The notes beneath the pieces are model-generated. The model worked only from the letters and a program-made list of their open reading frames with translations. It was not told where the DNA came from and searched no databases. 64,000 bases of DNA, taken from the NCBI GenBank assembly GCA_900169235.1, contig FWCC01000299.1:79576-143575 (forward strand), read 5' to 3'. The position numbers were made by a program, and so were the translations under genes. The DNA comes from Zarea fungicola (Eukaryota > Ascomycota > Sordariomycetes > Hypocreales > Cordycipitaceae). This document shows positions 1 to 10,760 of this stretch, one piece after another. Within the stretch, counting starts at the first letter, position 1. Each line of letters starts with the position of its first letter.

Positions 1-2205
1 CTTCAGTAGAGGTACTTCTTTCCACAGTCGATCGCCATAGATTTGGTCCCCCAAGCCCAGTTGTGCATGAAAGCCACCGCAATCGACGTTTTTCTGTAGG
101 ACATCCTTCCACATGAAGCCAACACCGCCTAACTTGGCGCGTTCATTCTGTGATGTGCTTGCAGCAAAGTCATTTCCAGAGTGTGCGATGAATCTCCAGC
201 CTGTTTCATGGCGGCCGGCAACAACAAATTCATACCGAGTGCAGCCAAGATGTGAAGTGACAGCGTATGTCCATCTTTCCGTACCGCCCTCTCCCATTTG
301 CAAATCTATATCATACTTATAAAATGTCCATCTTTGATGCGTGTAGATGGCATTTGCGTCCAACTGTCGCGGATTTGGAGACAAATCCGCACTAAGATGA
401 ATGTGGATGGTAGGTGGTTGCGGCGAATCAGTAACCACCAATATACTGCCGAACCAAAAACCTTTTTCGATGTCCATATTGACATATCGAAGATAAGGGC
501 CGAAGTACACACCGTTTGTAGGCTGAATGCGATACATGTCGACGCCAGCAGATGGCGGAGGTCCCGAGAAACCAGCAGTTGTAGGGGCTTGTGAAACAGC
601 CACACTCACTATGCTCTCAGCATATCCAGGTGTATGAGGGGGGTACATAGGGGAGGCCAGACTTTGTTTGCCAAATACCGGAGACATCAACGGGTTTCCA
701 TACGTCGAAGCTGTGGGAGAAAGAGGTGTCTGTTCAGGTTGGATCGGATTTGGACCTTTGGGAAACTCCCACTGAGTGGCCTGTGATGCCAGGTGAATAT
801 AATAATATTGACCGGAGTTTTGGTCCAGATGAGCAATCCAGCCTTCTGGAAGAGGGGGCGGAGAAGCCGGTCCAGGTCCGATTGTTTGTGGCTCGGGAGA
901 AGCAATATTCTGCTGAGGCATGACGCTCTGTTCAGGTCGAGGGTCATTTGCGAAAGCCGGGTGGCCAGGGTGCTGCAGAGCAGGTGATAGCATTGCTGTT
1001 CCAGCACTACTGGAGGCGGCGGTAGCTGCTTGAATAGATGGCTTCTGGCTATTCGCCGCCGCATCGGGCTGAGTTGGCTGAGCAGTGGCCGCGGCAGGGC
1101 GAGCTGTCCCATTTTGCTGCGGCCGCCGCTTCTCGTTGGGATAAGTTGGTTTTCCACCTGGGTTAACACTGGAGTATGCTGGTGGCGGCGAGCTCGAACT
1201 TAGACGTTGGAAATCCTGCTCCAACACACTAACTTGAACCGGCTGGCTACCTTGCGCCTGCGTAGGCTGCTGAGGAGGGACAACTGGCGCTTGCTGAGGC
1301 TGAGGACTAGAAATGACATTAGAGCCTTGGTAGACGGTTGGTGGACCAGAGGGTGCCTGATCAGGTGTCTCTGTAGGTGTCCACGGCCGCTGCGGCTGTG
1401 GAACTTGATTTCCATATTGTGCGAGTCGTTGGGCAGCCGCGGCACTTTGCACCTGGTTTGCCTGCAGGCTAGTAAGAGTTGCAGTTCCTGAGATTCCGGA
1501 GGCAGCATACCGAGCCTCAATCCCCCCGCCGGGAATAGTCCCAGGTTCGACGATTGGTGTTTCGGGAGGCGGAGGGGAGCCGCGGGTGGCCTTAGTAGTC
1601 GAGGTAGAGGCGGTTGACGGAAAGCGATTGACACCTTGATCGCCCTGCTTTAGATAGCTAACAACAGCAGGCTGAGGCGGCGCTGTGCTCGAGGAAGCAG
1701 AAGACGACGAGGCAGCGCCACCCGGAGGCGGATAATACGTTTTGTTTTGATAATTTGAGTAGATCGAGGGCGGTGCTGCAGGGCGCACCTGCTCCTTCAG
1801 TGGCCTGGCAAATAGCCCTTGGTCGGAGTCGGGGCTGGAGGGCGAGTGGATAATCTTGGGACCGGCGCCGCGACGCTCAGCCAGACCGGGCTTCTTTTCA
1901 GTTGGGCTAGTTTCCAGTCGCGGAGTCGTATCGTTGTAGGCGGCGCCATAGGGCTTTGCAGGTGTAGGCTTGCGCATATCCTCGTCATCCGGGAACGGGA
2001 GCGGTGCTGCGGAGCTGGAGGCACCCGGAGGGAGAGGAAAGGCTGGCTTGCTGTTTGAACTTGAGGAAGAGCGCGAGTTTGGTGGAGGGCTCATGGGCTT
2101 GAAGATGCGTAGAGGCTCAACAGTCGGGCTATCACCTCCATCATCCGGGGCAGGCCTGCTCAGGAACATTTCCTGGTCAGGAATACCGCGGCTAGTTGTC
2201 TCCAT
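1..2205 (-). CDS. WW domain / PhoD-like phosphatase fusion, 5' part (runs off left edge)
   Basis: An uninterrupted frame of 735 codons runs from the ATG at 2205 to the window edge, so the 3' end is missing. Residues 1 to about 450 are low-complexity and rich in Pro, Gln, Ser and Ala, and probably disordered. A WW domain follows at about 453-484, with the two signature tryptophans at 456 and 479, a YYY block between them and a preceding LPEGW. After a linker, an ordered region (from about residue 540) reaches a GLGDQIYGD motif near residue 725. That motif matches the metal-binding GDQ/GDQIY start of the fungal PhoD-related metallophosphatase fold. WW domains bind Pro-rich ligands, so the protein may be a phosphatase directed to a PPxY-type partner; this is inference and no substrate can be named. 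No intron is visible in the part present. The WW domain is certain from sequence; the phosphatase call rests on family resemblance. Confidence 0.82.
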   Translation of the reverse strand, partial: METTSRGIPDQEMFLSRPAPDDGGDSPTVEPLRIFKPMSPPPNSRSSSSSNSKPAFPLPPGASSSAAPLPFPDDEDMRKPTPAKPYGAAYNDTTPRLETSPTEKKPGLAERRGAGPKIIHSPSSPDSDQGLFARPLKEQVRPAAPPSIYSNYQNKTYYPPPGGAASSSSASSSTAPPQPAVVSYLKQGDQGVNRFPSTASTSTTKATRGSPPPPETPIVEPGTIPGGGIEARYAASGISGTATLTSLQANQVQSAAAAQRLAQYGNQVPQPQRPWTPTETPDQAPSGPPTVYQGSNVISSPQPQQAPVVPPQQPTQAQGSQPVQVSVLEQDFQRLSSSSPPPAYSSVNPGGKPTYPNEKRRPQQNGTARPAAATAQPTQPDAAANSQKPSIQAATAASSSAGTAMLSPALQHPGHPAFANDPRPEQSVMPQQNIASPEPQTIGPGPASPPPLPEGWIAHLDQNSGQYYYIHLASQATQWEFPKGPNPIQPEQTPLSPTASTYGNPLMSPVFGKQSLASPMYPPHTPGYAESIVSVAVSQAPTTAGFSGPPPSAGVDMYRIQPTNGVYFGPYLRYVNMDIEKGFWFGSILVVTDSPQPPTIHIHLSADLSPNPRQLDANAIYTHQRWTFYKYDIDLQMGEGGTERWTYAVTSHLGCTRYEFVVAGRHETGWRFIAHSGNDFAASTSQNERAKLGGVGFMWKDVLQKNVDCGGFHAQLGLGDQIYGDRLWKEVPLLK

Positions 2206-4092
2206 GGTTTCACCGTTAAGTTGATTTTAGAGCAGGGCGTATTTGTATTGCGGCAGGCCGAGAATTGGCCGGAGTTGTTTGTAGAAGACAGCGCACAGCG
2301 CAATCCAATCTACTTGGCTTACGGTCTGAAGGCTGAAGCAAAAGAGATACGTATGGCAGATGCCTGCCGCAAATGGCGAGAAGGAAAAGAAGAAGAAAAA
2401 AGCAGCTAGGCGACAAAGCTGGCTGGGTATTGGTGACACGGATTTGGAGGCGAGCTGCTGTTTTGTGGCGGGGTGTCTCCAACGGGTCGCAGAACAGGCC
2501 GCCTGGGCCACGCTAGGATCGGTGGAGGTGGGATGGAAGTGCCGTGTGCAAAAATAGGCGGGCAGATGTAGAGGCGAGTAAAACTCAAGCTGCTATACTG
2601 GTTGGTGTTATGCGAGAAAAATATTTAACAGGATGCCAGAAAATCTGGTCTGGGGCAAGAAAAAAATGATGGTATGCAGAGGGGAAGGGGAGAAGGGAAG
2701 AGCCGGGCTGGGCAGGTTTACGTACGGAGGCTGTAATACATGTAGCAAAGTAACGCTTTGGACAGAACTGCCCAGGGGCACTCCGACTGGAAAGGAAACA
2801 GGGCAGGCTTGTGGGGAATATGTTGAGTCTCCAGAAGCACAAGTGGTTGTATTTCAAACGGCAAAGATTGTGGCACATTCGTTAGTCTTGCTCGTAGTGC
2901 AAGTATCGGAAGGCCAAGTACAAACTCAACCAGCCTGTACAAAGCACAGAGAGCGACCCGTACTTACTCCGTACAGCTTGGCACTACCTACTAACATAAA
3001 GGAACCAACGTGCCTACTGGGGGAATATTGGCACAGACACTGGTATTGACCCCTCATGGCGACAAGCACCAGTAACAGCACAGTGCGCTGGGAGTGAGTG
3101 GGGTCGAGGGCGGGCGGCAAGCCCACTGAAACAGAACCAGCTTAGTTTCCGGCAGTACAGTGGACGGCAAACTGAGAGTCTAAAAGCTCCTGTGGGCCAC
3201 AGGCCCTGCTGCCCCATCTCGGCCCCCCAATCGCCAGGTCGGCCGTGCTTCTGCTCGCCGTTTATTGGCCACATGCATTAAATGACCCTCCCTGTAAGCG
3301 CTGAACTTTCTGCATCTTGTGCTCCTACTGGATATGGTGTAAGCGCCGGGCTTCCGGCCAAGACCATGCCTTGTCCGTCCATGGCTCAGGTTCTTCAAAT
3401 TTCATGGCTTTTAATATCCGATTGCACTGGCTGGTCAAAAGTATAGCTCTTCTCTCTCCTCTTGCGCTGAGCTACTTTTGCAGGTATAGGCAAGCAGGCA
3501 TGTAAGGAAGGAGGAGCTAAACCGAGTCCAGGCATCTACATATCCGTTGCTGCGCCGCCACTTGCCGGCCACCCAGGCGGCGCGGAGATGGTGGCGTGCA
3601 TACAAAGCTGAAACGATGACAGGTAATTACCTGGTCCTCATCGGCACATACACAGAACCCGTTCTCGCAAGTATTTTATGCATGGTTTGAAGCCTGAATG
3701 CTGAATTTTATAACCAAGTACTGCGTACCAACCTGTGCTTCATGCCAAGCCTAGACTGTGCTCTTTGCGGCATCCCGAGAAAAACTGACCCTACAGGTAG
3801 ACTTTGGTTGAAGAACTGACATAGATAATATATCACAGGGTAGTATCATACTTTGTATTCCAATCATATCTGTCAACCGGCCGAAAGTTGGTGCTGTTCC
3901 AGTTGGTTCGGGAATGAGGTCACTTCCACTGCCAGAATAAAAGTGGAACCTCTCAACGCGTCTGACCACCCAGTAAAATTATGTGCACAACGCGTCTCTC
4001 ACCGCCGTGCCTGAACGGACCTAGCAATACACCGTGGTGAACTTCAGTGCTACTATCTAGTCAATCGTCAATGTCGCCATAACTCGCCCCCA
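2206..4092. other. Intergenic, divergent promoter region between WW-phosphatase and MSH3
   Basis: About 1.9 kb lies between two genes transcribed away from each other. The only open frames are short, of unlike composition and unspliceable into anything recognised. The right end carries two MluI-cell-cycle boxes (annotated separately). I see no RNA gene or repeat. Confidence 0.6.
3956..3995. promoter_or_regulatory. Two MluI-cell-cycle boxes upstream of MSH3
   Basis: Two perfect ACGCGT hexamers sit at 3956-3961 and 3990-3995, 98 to 137 bp before the MSH3 start codon. In yeasts this is the MBF (Mbp1/Swi6; Cdc10 complex) site that drives G1/S transcription of replication and repair genes. The motifs are seen directly; MBF binding here is inferred. 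Confidence 0.6.
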
Positions 4093-7000
4093 ATGCCTCC
4101 CTCTTCCACCCCAGCCGGAAAGAAGCAGCAGTCATTGACTTCCTTCTTCACGCCAAAGGCGGCATCCAGGCCAGCTAAGCCAGCCGCTACTCAGTCCCCA
4201 ACACTGAGCAAGCCGAATCAAAGCGGTTCACTTTCGGCGCGCAAACGGTCCCTCGTGGAGTTTGCCGATAAGGAGAATCATGGTCTAGACCGGGACTCCA
4301 AGAAAGTCAAAGAATCTGCAGTATCTGATCTGAATGATGATACCGCAGCTCTGGCATCAAGCAGTGGGCAAACGACATCTTCGACACGCGCACAACGATA
4401 TTTTTACAGCTCAGCTCCTCCAAGCACAAACCAATCAATAGCCGGCGACGATGCTGACGATGAAGCGACGAAAAAGAGACACCAAGAATTACACAAAAAA
4501 TTCGTCAAAAAACTGGGACACGCTGATGCAATGAACTGGAGAGCCCGGACCGTTCACGAAGAAGCGAACCAAGAAAACGAGGATGGCGATGGTGATGGGG
4601 AGGAGGACGAGGTACCAGCACCCAAGTCAAAGAAGAAGGGCTCCAAACCGGGAAAGTTGACACCAATGGAGGTCCAATTCCTCGACATCAAACGCAAGCA
4701 CCTAGACACGCTTTTGATTGTTGAGGTTGGCTACAAGTTTCGCTTCTTTGGCGAAGACGCCCGCATCGCAGCTAAGGAGCTCAGCATTGTCTGTATTCCA
4801 GGTAAAATGCGATATGACGAGCGTAAGTCATAATAATAAAGCCTCTGATCGGTTTTCAAGCTAACAACGTATTCCATAGATCCCTCAGAAGCCCATCTCG
4901 ATCGGTTTGCCTCCGCCAGCATTCCGGTCCATCGTCTCCCCGTCCACGCCCGCCGTCTTGTCGCGGCAGGCCACAAGGTTGGCGTCGTGCGCCAAATCGA
5001 AACAGCAGCGTTGAAAAAGGTCGGCGACAACCGAAACGCGCCGTTTACTAGGAAGCTTACCAACCTATACACCAAAGGCACCTATATCGACGAGAATGGT
5101 GATTTGGAGCAGACCACAAACGGAGGGAACACCTCATCCTCTGGTGGCTATCTTCTTTGTATCACAGAAGCCACGGCCAAGGGCTCAGGAACAGATGAAA
5201 AAGTCGACATCGGCATTCTCGCGGTGCAACCTGCTACAGGTGACATTATATATGATACATTTGAAGATGGCTTTATGCGCAGTGAGATTGAGACTAGACT
5301 ACTTCATATTTCCCCCTGCGAGTTTGTCATTGTTGGCGATCTCTCCAAAACCACCGATAAACTTATACAGCATCTTGCGGGCAGCAGTACAAATGTCTTC
5401 GGGGACCGCAGCCGCGTTGAGCGTGTTCCACGAACCGATACTTTGGCCACGGAAGCATCATCCCATGTAACCCAATTTTATGCTGAGAAGCTCAAGGAAA
5501 TCACTGCTTCGCAAAACGAGCAATCCAGCTCGTTGCTTGAGAGGGTCTTGAAGCTACCTGAGTCTGTCACGATATGTCTTTCGGCCATGATTTCACATCT
5601 CACCGAGTATGGTCTCGAGCACATATTTGACTTGACAAAATATTTTGAAAGCTTCAGCACCCGCTCCCATATGCTCATCAACGGCACAACCCTCGAGTCC
5701 CTCGAAGTATACCGCAACTCAACAGACCATACAGACCGCGGGAGCCTCTTCTGGGCGATTGACAGGACCACCACACGATTTGGCCGCCGCCTCCTCCGCA
5801 AATGGGTTGGCCGTCCTCTCCTCAACCAGGACCGCCTTGAGGAGCGTCTCGCTGCAGTCCAGGAACTTCATGATAAGAAATCCACAGCCCCCGTTGATGA
5901 CCTCGAGCGACTCCTCGCCAAGACGAGAACTGATCTCGAACGAAGCCTCATCCGCATTTACTACGGCAAATGCACGCGACCGGAGCTGGTCTCCGTCCTC
6001 CAGGCGCTCCAGGCAATTTCCAGCCACTATGCCCGCGTCAAGCAGCCCGAGGACCTTGCCTTTGACTCTTTGCTCCTTACCAATGCTGTCCTGACACTGC
6101 CTCGTATCTTCGATCTCGTCATTTCCTACCTCGAGCGCATCAACCTCGATGCCGCCCGTAAGGACGACAAGTACGGCTTCTTTCGAGACGAGCATCAGAC
6201 CGAGGACATGCAAGATCACCAGATGGGCATCGCTCATGTCGAACACCAATTAGATGAGCACCGAAAAGTTGCAGCCGAGAAGATCAAGAAGAAGCAACCC
6301 GTCGACTTTGTCACCGTCGCTGGCATCGAGTTCCTCATCGAGGTTCCCAACACCGAGATCAAGACTGTCCCGGCCTCTTGGGCCAAAATCTCAGGAACAA
6401 AGAAAGTGTCCCGCTTCCACACGCCCGAGGTCATCCAGCTCATTGCTGAGCGCGATCAACACCGCGAGGCCCTTGCTGCTGCCTGCGACGCCGCGTTCAA
6501 AGACCTCCTGGCCTCAATCGCCGCCGAGTACCAGCCGCTCCGCGATGCTGTATCCGCCCTAGCGAGCCTAGACTGCCTCCTTTCCCTGTCTAGAGTTGCT
6601 GCCCAACCCGGCTACACCCGACCACAATTCCTTCCTTTCTCTTCCTTGCCTACCATCGCCATCAAGCAGGGCCGCCACCCCATCGCCGAGCAGATGCTCG
6701 ATGGTGGCTACATACCCTTCACCACGACCCTCGCACACCCGTCGCCGCTTGCTCACCTCATCACAGGCCCCAATATGGGCGGCAAATCCTCTTTTGTACG
6801 CGCCCTCTCCCTTATTGTGCTGCTTGCCCAGGTTGGCTCCTTTATACCCGCCGACTCACTCCGCATGACACTCTGCGACGCCATCCACACCCGCACAGGT
6901 GCCCGTGATAACCTCTTCGCCAACGAGTCCACCTTCATGGTTGAAGTATCCGAGACGGCCCGCATCTTGCGATCGGCCACTCCAAATAGCCTTGTCATCC

Positions 7001-7443
7001 TCGACGAGCTCGGTCGCGGTACGAGCACCCACGATGGCGCTGCCATTGCACAAGCAGTCCTGCATCACGTCGTCACAGAGACACGATGCCTCACCCTGTT
7101 TATCACACACTATCAAAACCTTGCTCGCGTTGCCGACGGCCTCGAAGGGCTAACCAATGTACACATGAAATTCAAAGCTGGCACTGGCCCGGATGGTGAC
7201 GAAGAAATCACATTCCTTTACGAGGTGGGCGAGGGCGTCGCCCATAGGTCATATGGACTCAACGTCGCAAGACTGGCCCATATTCCCAAGAAGGTTATTG
7301 AACTTGCTGCTGAGAAGTCGAGTGCCATGGAAAGTGAGATGCATATACGTCGCTTAAAGGGTGCCTATCGCTTACTGAATGATGTCATTGGAGATGGTCC
7401 GGACCAGCTAGATAGTCTCATTGCAAGCATAGAGCAGTTGTAA
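4093..7443 (+). CDS. msh3: DNA mismatch repair protein Msh3 (MutS-beta subunit)
   Basis: Exons 4093-4822 and 4880-7443 flank a 57-nt intron (donor GTAAGT, branch CTAAC, acceptor ATAG). They join in phase 1 to give 1097 residues, normal for Msh3. The N-terminus has a PCNA-interacting box, QQSLTSFF, at residues 12-19, then a disordered Lys/Glu-rich linker. The MutS mismatch-binding domain I follows, with the [14 protein letters not shown] block characteristic of Msh3 rather than Msh6. The connector, lever and clamp domains follow. The ATPase has Walker [10 protein letters not shown] at about 873 and the Walker B/signature [11 protein letters not shown] at about 948. Msh3 pairs with Msh2 as MutS-beta, recognising insertion/deletion loops in the nucleus. 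The splice restores the conserved [14 protein letters not shown] stretch, which fixes the intron. Two ACGCGT boxes upstream suggest S-phase expression. Confidence 0.96.
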
Positions 7444-7688
7444 AGTTATAATGTACGGCAATGCCATTGTATACACATGATAAAAATGGATTATCTCTAA
7501 AAATAAAAACTTCCCATACCAAAAATGTGACCCTCAAACACCAAATAAATAGCCGTTATTTCCTTAAGTCGCCTGATATGAATGAAAGAATGCTTGGGGT
7601 TGGTAAACCCGTTGAAACTATTTCATCAACGCAATAGAAATGTTAAGGTGTACGTAAATGCTTGTACAACATTTGGTGCCCTTGTTTA

Positions 7689-9633
7689 TTATGTGGCAGT
7701 ATCATCATGGCCCAAATCCGTGGATAGTCCATCGAGCATACTCTCAGCAGCCCAGCTACCGTCGGCGTCAAGGGTTGGATCATCGTGATCGTTATTCACG
7801 CTGGAGTGAGCAATTGCACAAAGTCGGGATTCCACTTTGATGTCATCGACGAGCATATCTTCTCCTTCCACACTGTTGGTAAAGTCGACCGGCTCTTGGT
7901 TGTAATTGATTGGCTTAAATCGAGGAAATGAGCTTGCCTGGTTATGAGATTTATTGCTTGAGGATTGCAAAGAGCCTTTTGGGATCGACCGATCTTGACT
8001 TAAGAGAGGGTTGTTTTCTGGCCGATTCATAAAGCTTGGGCTTGAATTGAGAAGAGAAACAGAGCCGGACAGGGACAAATATTCGTCATGTTTTGGTGTA
8101 ATCGGATGAGGATTGTGATATTGGAAGCGATCATAAGCAGAGAAATGATGAGTCATAGCCACTGCCAAACGTGATTGCCCGCCAAATACGTTGGCATTCA
8201 GAGACGAGGGTGTATCGGGGTGATATGGAAGATCTACAACGAGTCTGGTTAGATGGCTTAACGTTATGCTTGGTCGAAGGCCACATCTACCTGACGGATA
8301 ATTGCTGTGTTTGAGATCTGGCAGTCCCGATAGGTTATCCCTGCCATATGGGAATGTGTCTCGGGATACAGCCAATTGCGATGTTAAAGCAGGTTGTGAG
8401 ATGGGATTAATCGAGTGCATTCCGTAATGGTCATAGTGTAGGATCCTACTATGTATTAGCCTGCGATTAATGCCAATCGAACAAATGCATACTTTGAATG
8501 CTGGTGTGACGATGATGTCAATGCTCGATCGTTGTACACATCTACAAGCTATGAGCGTCTGTTCAACTACGCAGGCATCAGCGCGCATACTTAGCGGGCC
8601 ATGTTCATCTCTGAAAATGCTATGAGGAAGTATCGACGGCCGTTGAACAAGACTCGAGTCATATGCGGACACTGTACGACCCTTTCTCGATTGCCCCGTA
8701 GTTCGGTTGTGTGCTCGAGTATTCGTTTGGTCTAGATGAGCAATTGGAACATTGACAGGAAGGTTTGCCAACGGCTCCCTTTTCTTCTTTGCTTTAGCTA
8801 ATCTTTTTGGAGGAGGAGGTGTCTATTGTGCTTGTGAGCATGGTTTGGTTAAGAAATTCTACCACCACTCACTACGTCATCCTGGCCGAGGACTGGGGAG
8901 GAACTGTCGTAGACACCCTTTACGCGCTCAACTTCGAAAGCCGAAGTCATGACAACTTGCGTGGGCTCAATGCCCTCCGATGTTCGACGCATTCTATCAA
9001 TGGCTGATTTTGGTTTTCGCTGGTTTCTTGTCCGCTTCATATCTTCGTTGGCAAGATCCATTTTGCCCATTCCGGGCCAAATTTGGCCTTTGAGAGACAT
9101 CATGTCATTGTTTTGCAAGATTTCATTTGGTATTTCGGAATCGTTTTCTTCGGAAAATAGACCAGGATAGATAGGGATGGGCTCTCTGTAATCCTGCGCC
9201 AGAAATTCGGGGGAATCGTTGGTTATGCGCCGGGATCGTTTCTTGGACTTTCCTCTGTGTTAAAACTAACACAGGCTAGGGCAGAAAAGTCACAGGCTGA
9301 ACCTACCTTGGAAATTGTACTGATTGGGTTGGAAGCGTTCCTTGTACGTAAATGTCGACCTTTCATTGCTTCCTTTACTGCTTTTGCTTTCATCCGCTCA
9401 ACGAGTAAAGCCTCGATGCCGTTGTTTTGATACCACTGGTCATATTGTTGCAACGCGACGGCCGATATGAGATCCTGATGTGCCTTGAGCTTTGTTTGGG
9501 TTTCGTGGTGTAAATGGCCCTTCGATGCAATGTGTGTGAGCAAGTGAGAGACATCAGAAAATCTGGGAGATTCTGGGCAAACGGTGCAGATAAGAGGTAT
9601 GTGTTTGGTTATGCCCCCGTGAAAGCCGTCCAT
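7689..9633 (-). CDS. Uncharacterised protein with N-terminal C2H2-like zinc finger, six exons
   Basis: I do not recognise the family. Exons (minus strand) are 9307-9633, 8873-9247, 8591-8822, 8493-8541, 8291-8448 and 7689-8233; all phases agree and give 561 residues. Residues 16-40 form a C-x2-C-x14-H-x5-H finger of the spacing seen in U1/matrin-like C2H2 fingers. An amphipathic helical stretch follows, then a basic KKRSRR patch at the second exon's start that may be a nuclear signal, then Ser/Asn/His-rich disordered sequence with an acidic tail. Intron 1 is odd: the CACAG directly after the TTTTAAC branch point would break the frame. The frame closes only with the GAAAG acceptor at 9248, which is also better spaced from the branch. 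An exon at 9689-9841 could add 51 hydrophobic residues in frame through a GTATGT intron, but the nearest acceptor would place a stop first, so I keep the ATG at 9633. A nucleic-acid-binding role is inference. Confidence 0.7.
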
Positions 9634-10760
9634 GACCTACTAATGCAGGGCGTTAGCCATCTCTGCGAACAATCATCTCTGTACATACAAGGTGCAAAAT
9701 TGCATCTACCAGCGGCTGGATCGAATCGCGGATTAGGGCAATAAGCAAGGAATGGAGAACGACCCCAAGGCAGGAAAAGAGTAACAGTTCCGTCTGTGGA
9801 GTTTGGAAAAGTTGCAGGAGAGTTCTACGAGCAAAATCCATCTAGACAGGTAGGTAGGGAGTGGATGACAGGATGGACTTACAAGACAAAGCTTCCTGTG
9901 GTCTCGCGTGCCTGGCTGGGATAAAGAACTGACGACAGGGCAGGAGGTTTCGAGGGAGACTGGAGATGGTCAAAGGCACCTCGGTTCTCACACCAAATGA
10001 GGAAACATTCTGGAAGGGTAATAGACGAAACTCCCGCTCGCTAATGGGCCCTGAGAGAGTACCTACAATGGCATGCCCGAAGTACCTACCACTAGACGTT
10101 TGTAGGCGCCGCTTGACCTGGTTCGTTGGCACCTGCCCGCGAATAATGGGTTGGTAATATCCAGTAAGGCCCTGTCCAACTCGCTTGCCGATTCCCTAAA
10201 CGAAGTAAAGATGCACTTCTAGTGGGGGGAAACGTATTCAGCTGTACTGCCAGATACCAAGGTGCATTCTGACAGCATCCAAGAGAAGATTTTATTGCAT
10301 TTGTTACGGCGCGTTGATGCGCCATCGAATATGGCGGCTTTGTTAAGAAATACAAGCTGGATCATAAGAATTTCCGTATAATAGGGTAATCAACTCTGCC
10401 GAGTTGATATAGTTTACGCTACAAGAGACGGGAGTAAACTGTTGGTACACTCATGGAATCCTATCGTCACTTGCGTAAAGGGTTTATATAAGAACTTCCC
10501 TATGCCTGGATAGAGTTCAAGGATCTTCATCCTTAATTTTAGTTTTATTCGTCTCTTTTATTCCTTTAAGTCAAACACGGGCAGATATTGGACGGCGGTC
10601 CTCCCCTCAACACTTCGCTTGCCAGCGGGTACATGGCTGACAATGTTCAGCAGCGGGTCGGTTGGTGAGGAAGAATTTGAGCATCTAAAGCCGAAGGACA
10701 CTGATGTTGCAGGGTGCCCAAATTGAACGTGGTATTTTATTCTCTTTATTACATGTCTCG
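9634..10760. other. Upstream region of the zinc-finger gene and 3' flank of... BET2 is transcribed away on the same strand
   Basis: About 1.1 kb lies between the zinc-finger gene start and the BET2 stop, both on the minus strand. It holds probable 5'-leader introns of the zinc-finger gene: a GTAAGT donor at 9882 to an acceptor ending at 9842, and a GTATGT donor at 9688 to acceptors at 9637 or 9640. Nothing else could be supported. Confidence 0.45.

Noticed and set aside
2633..3049. 138-codon plus-strand frame upstream of MSH3
   Set aside because: Composition-driven frame in a promoter region with no motif and no splice partner.
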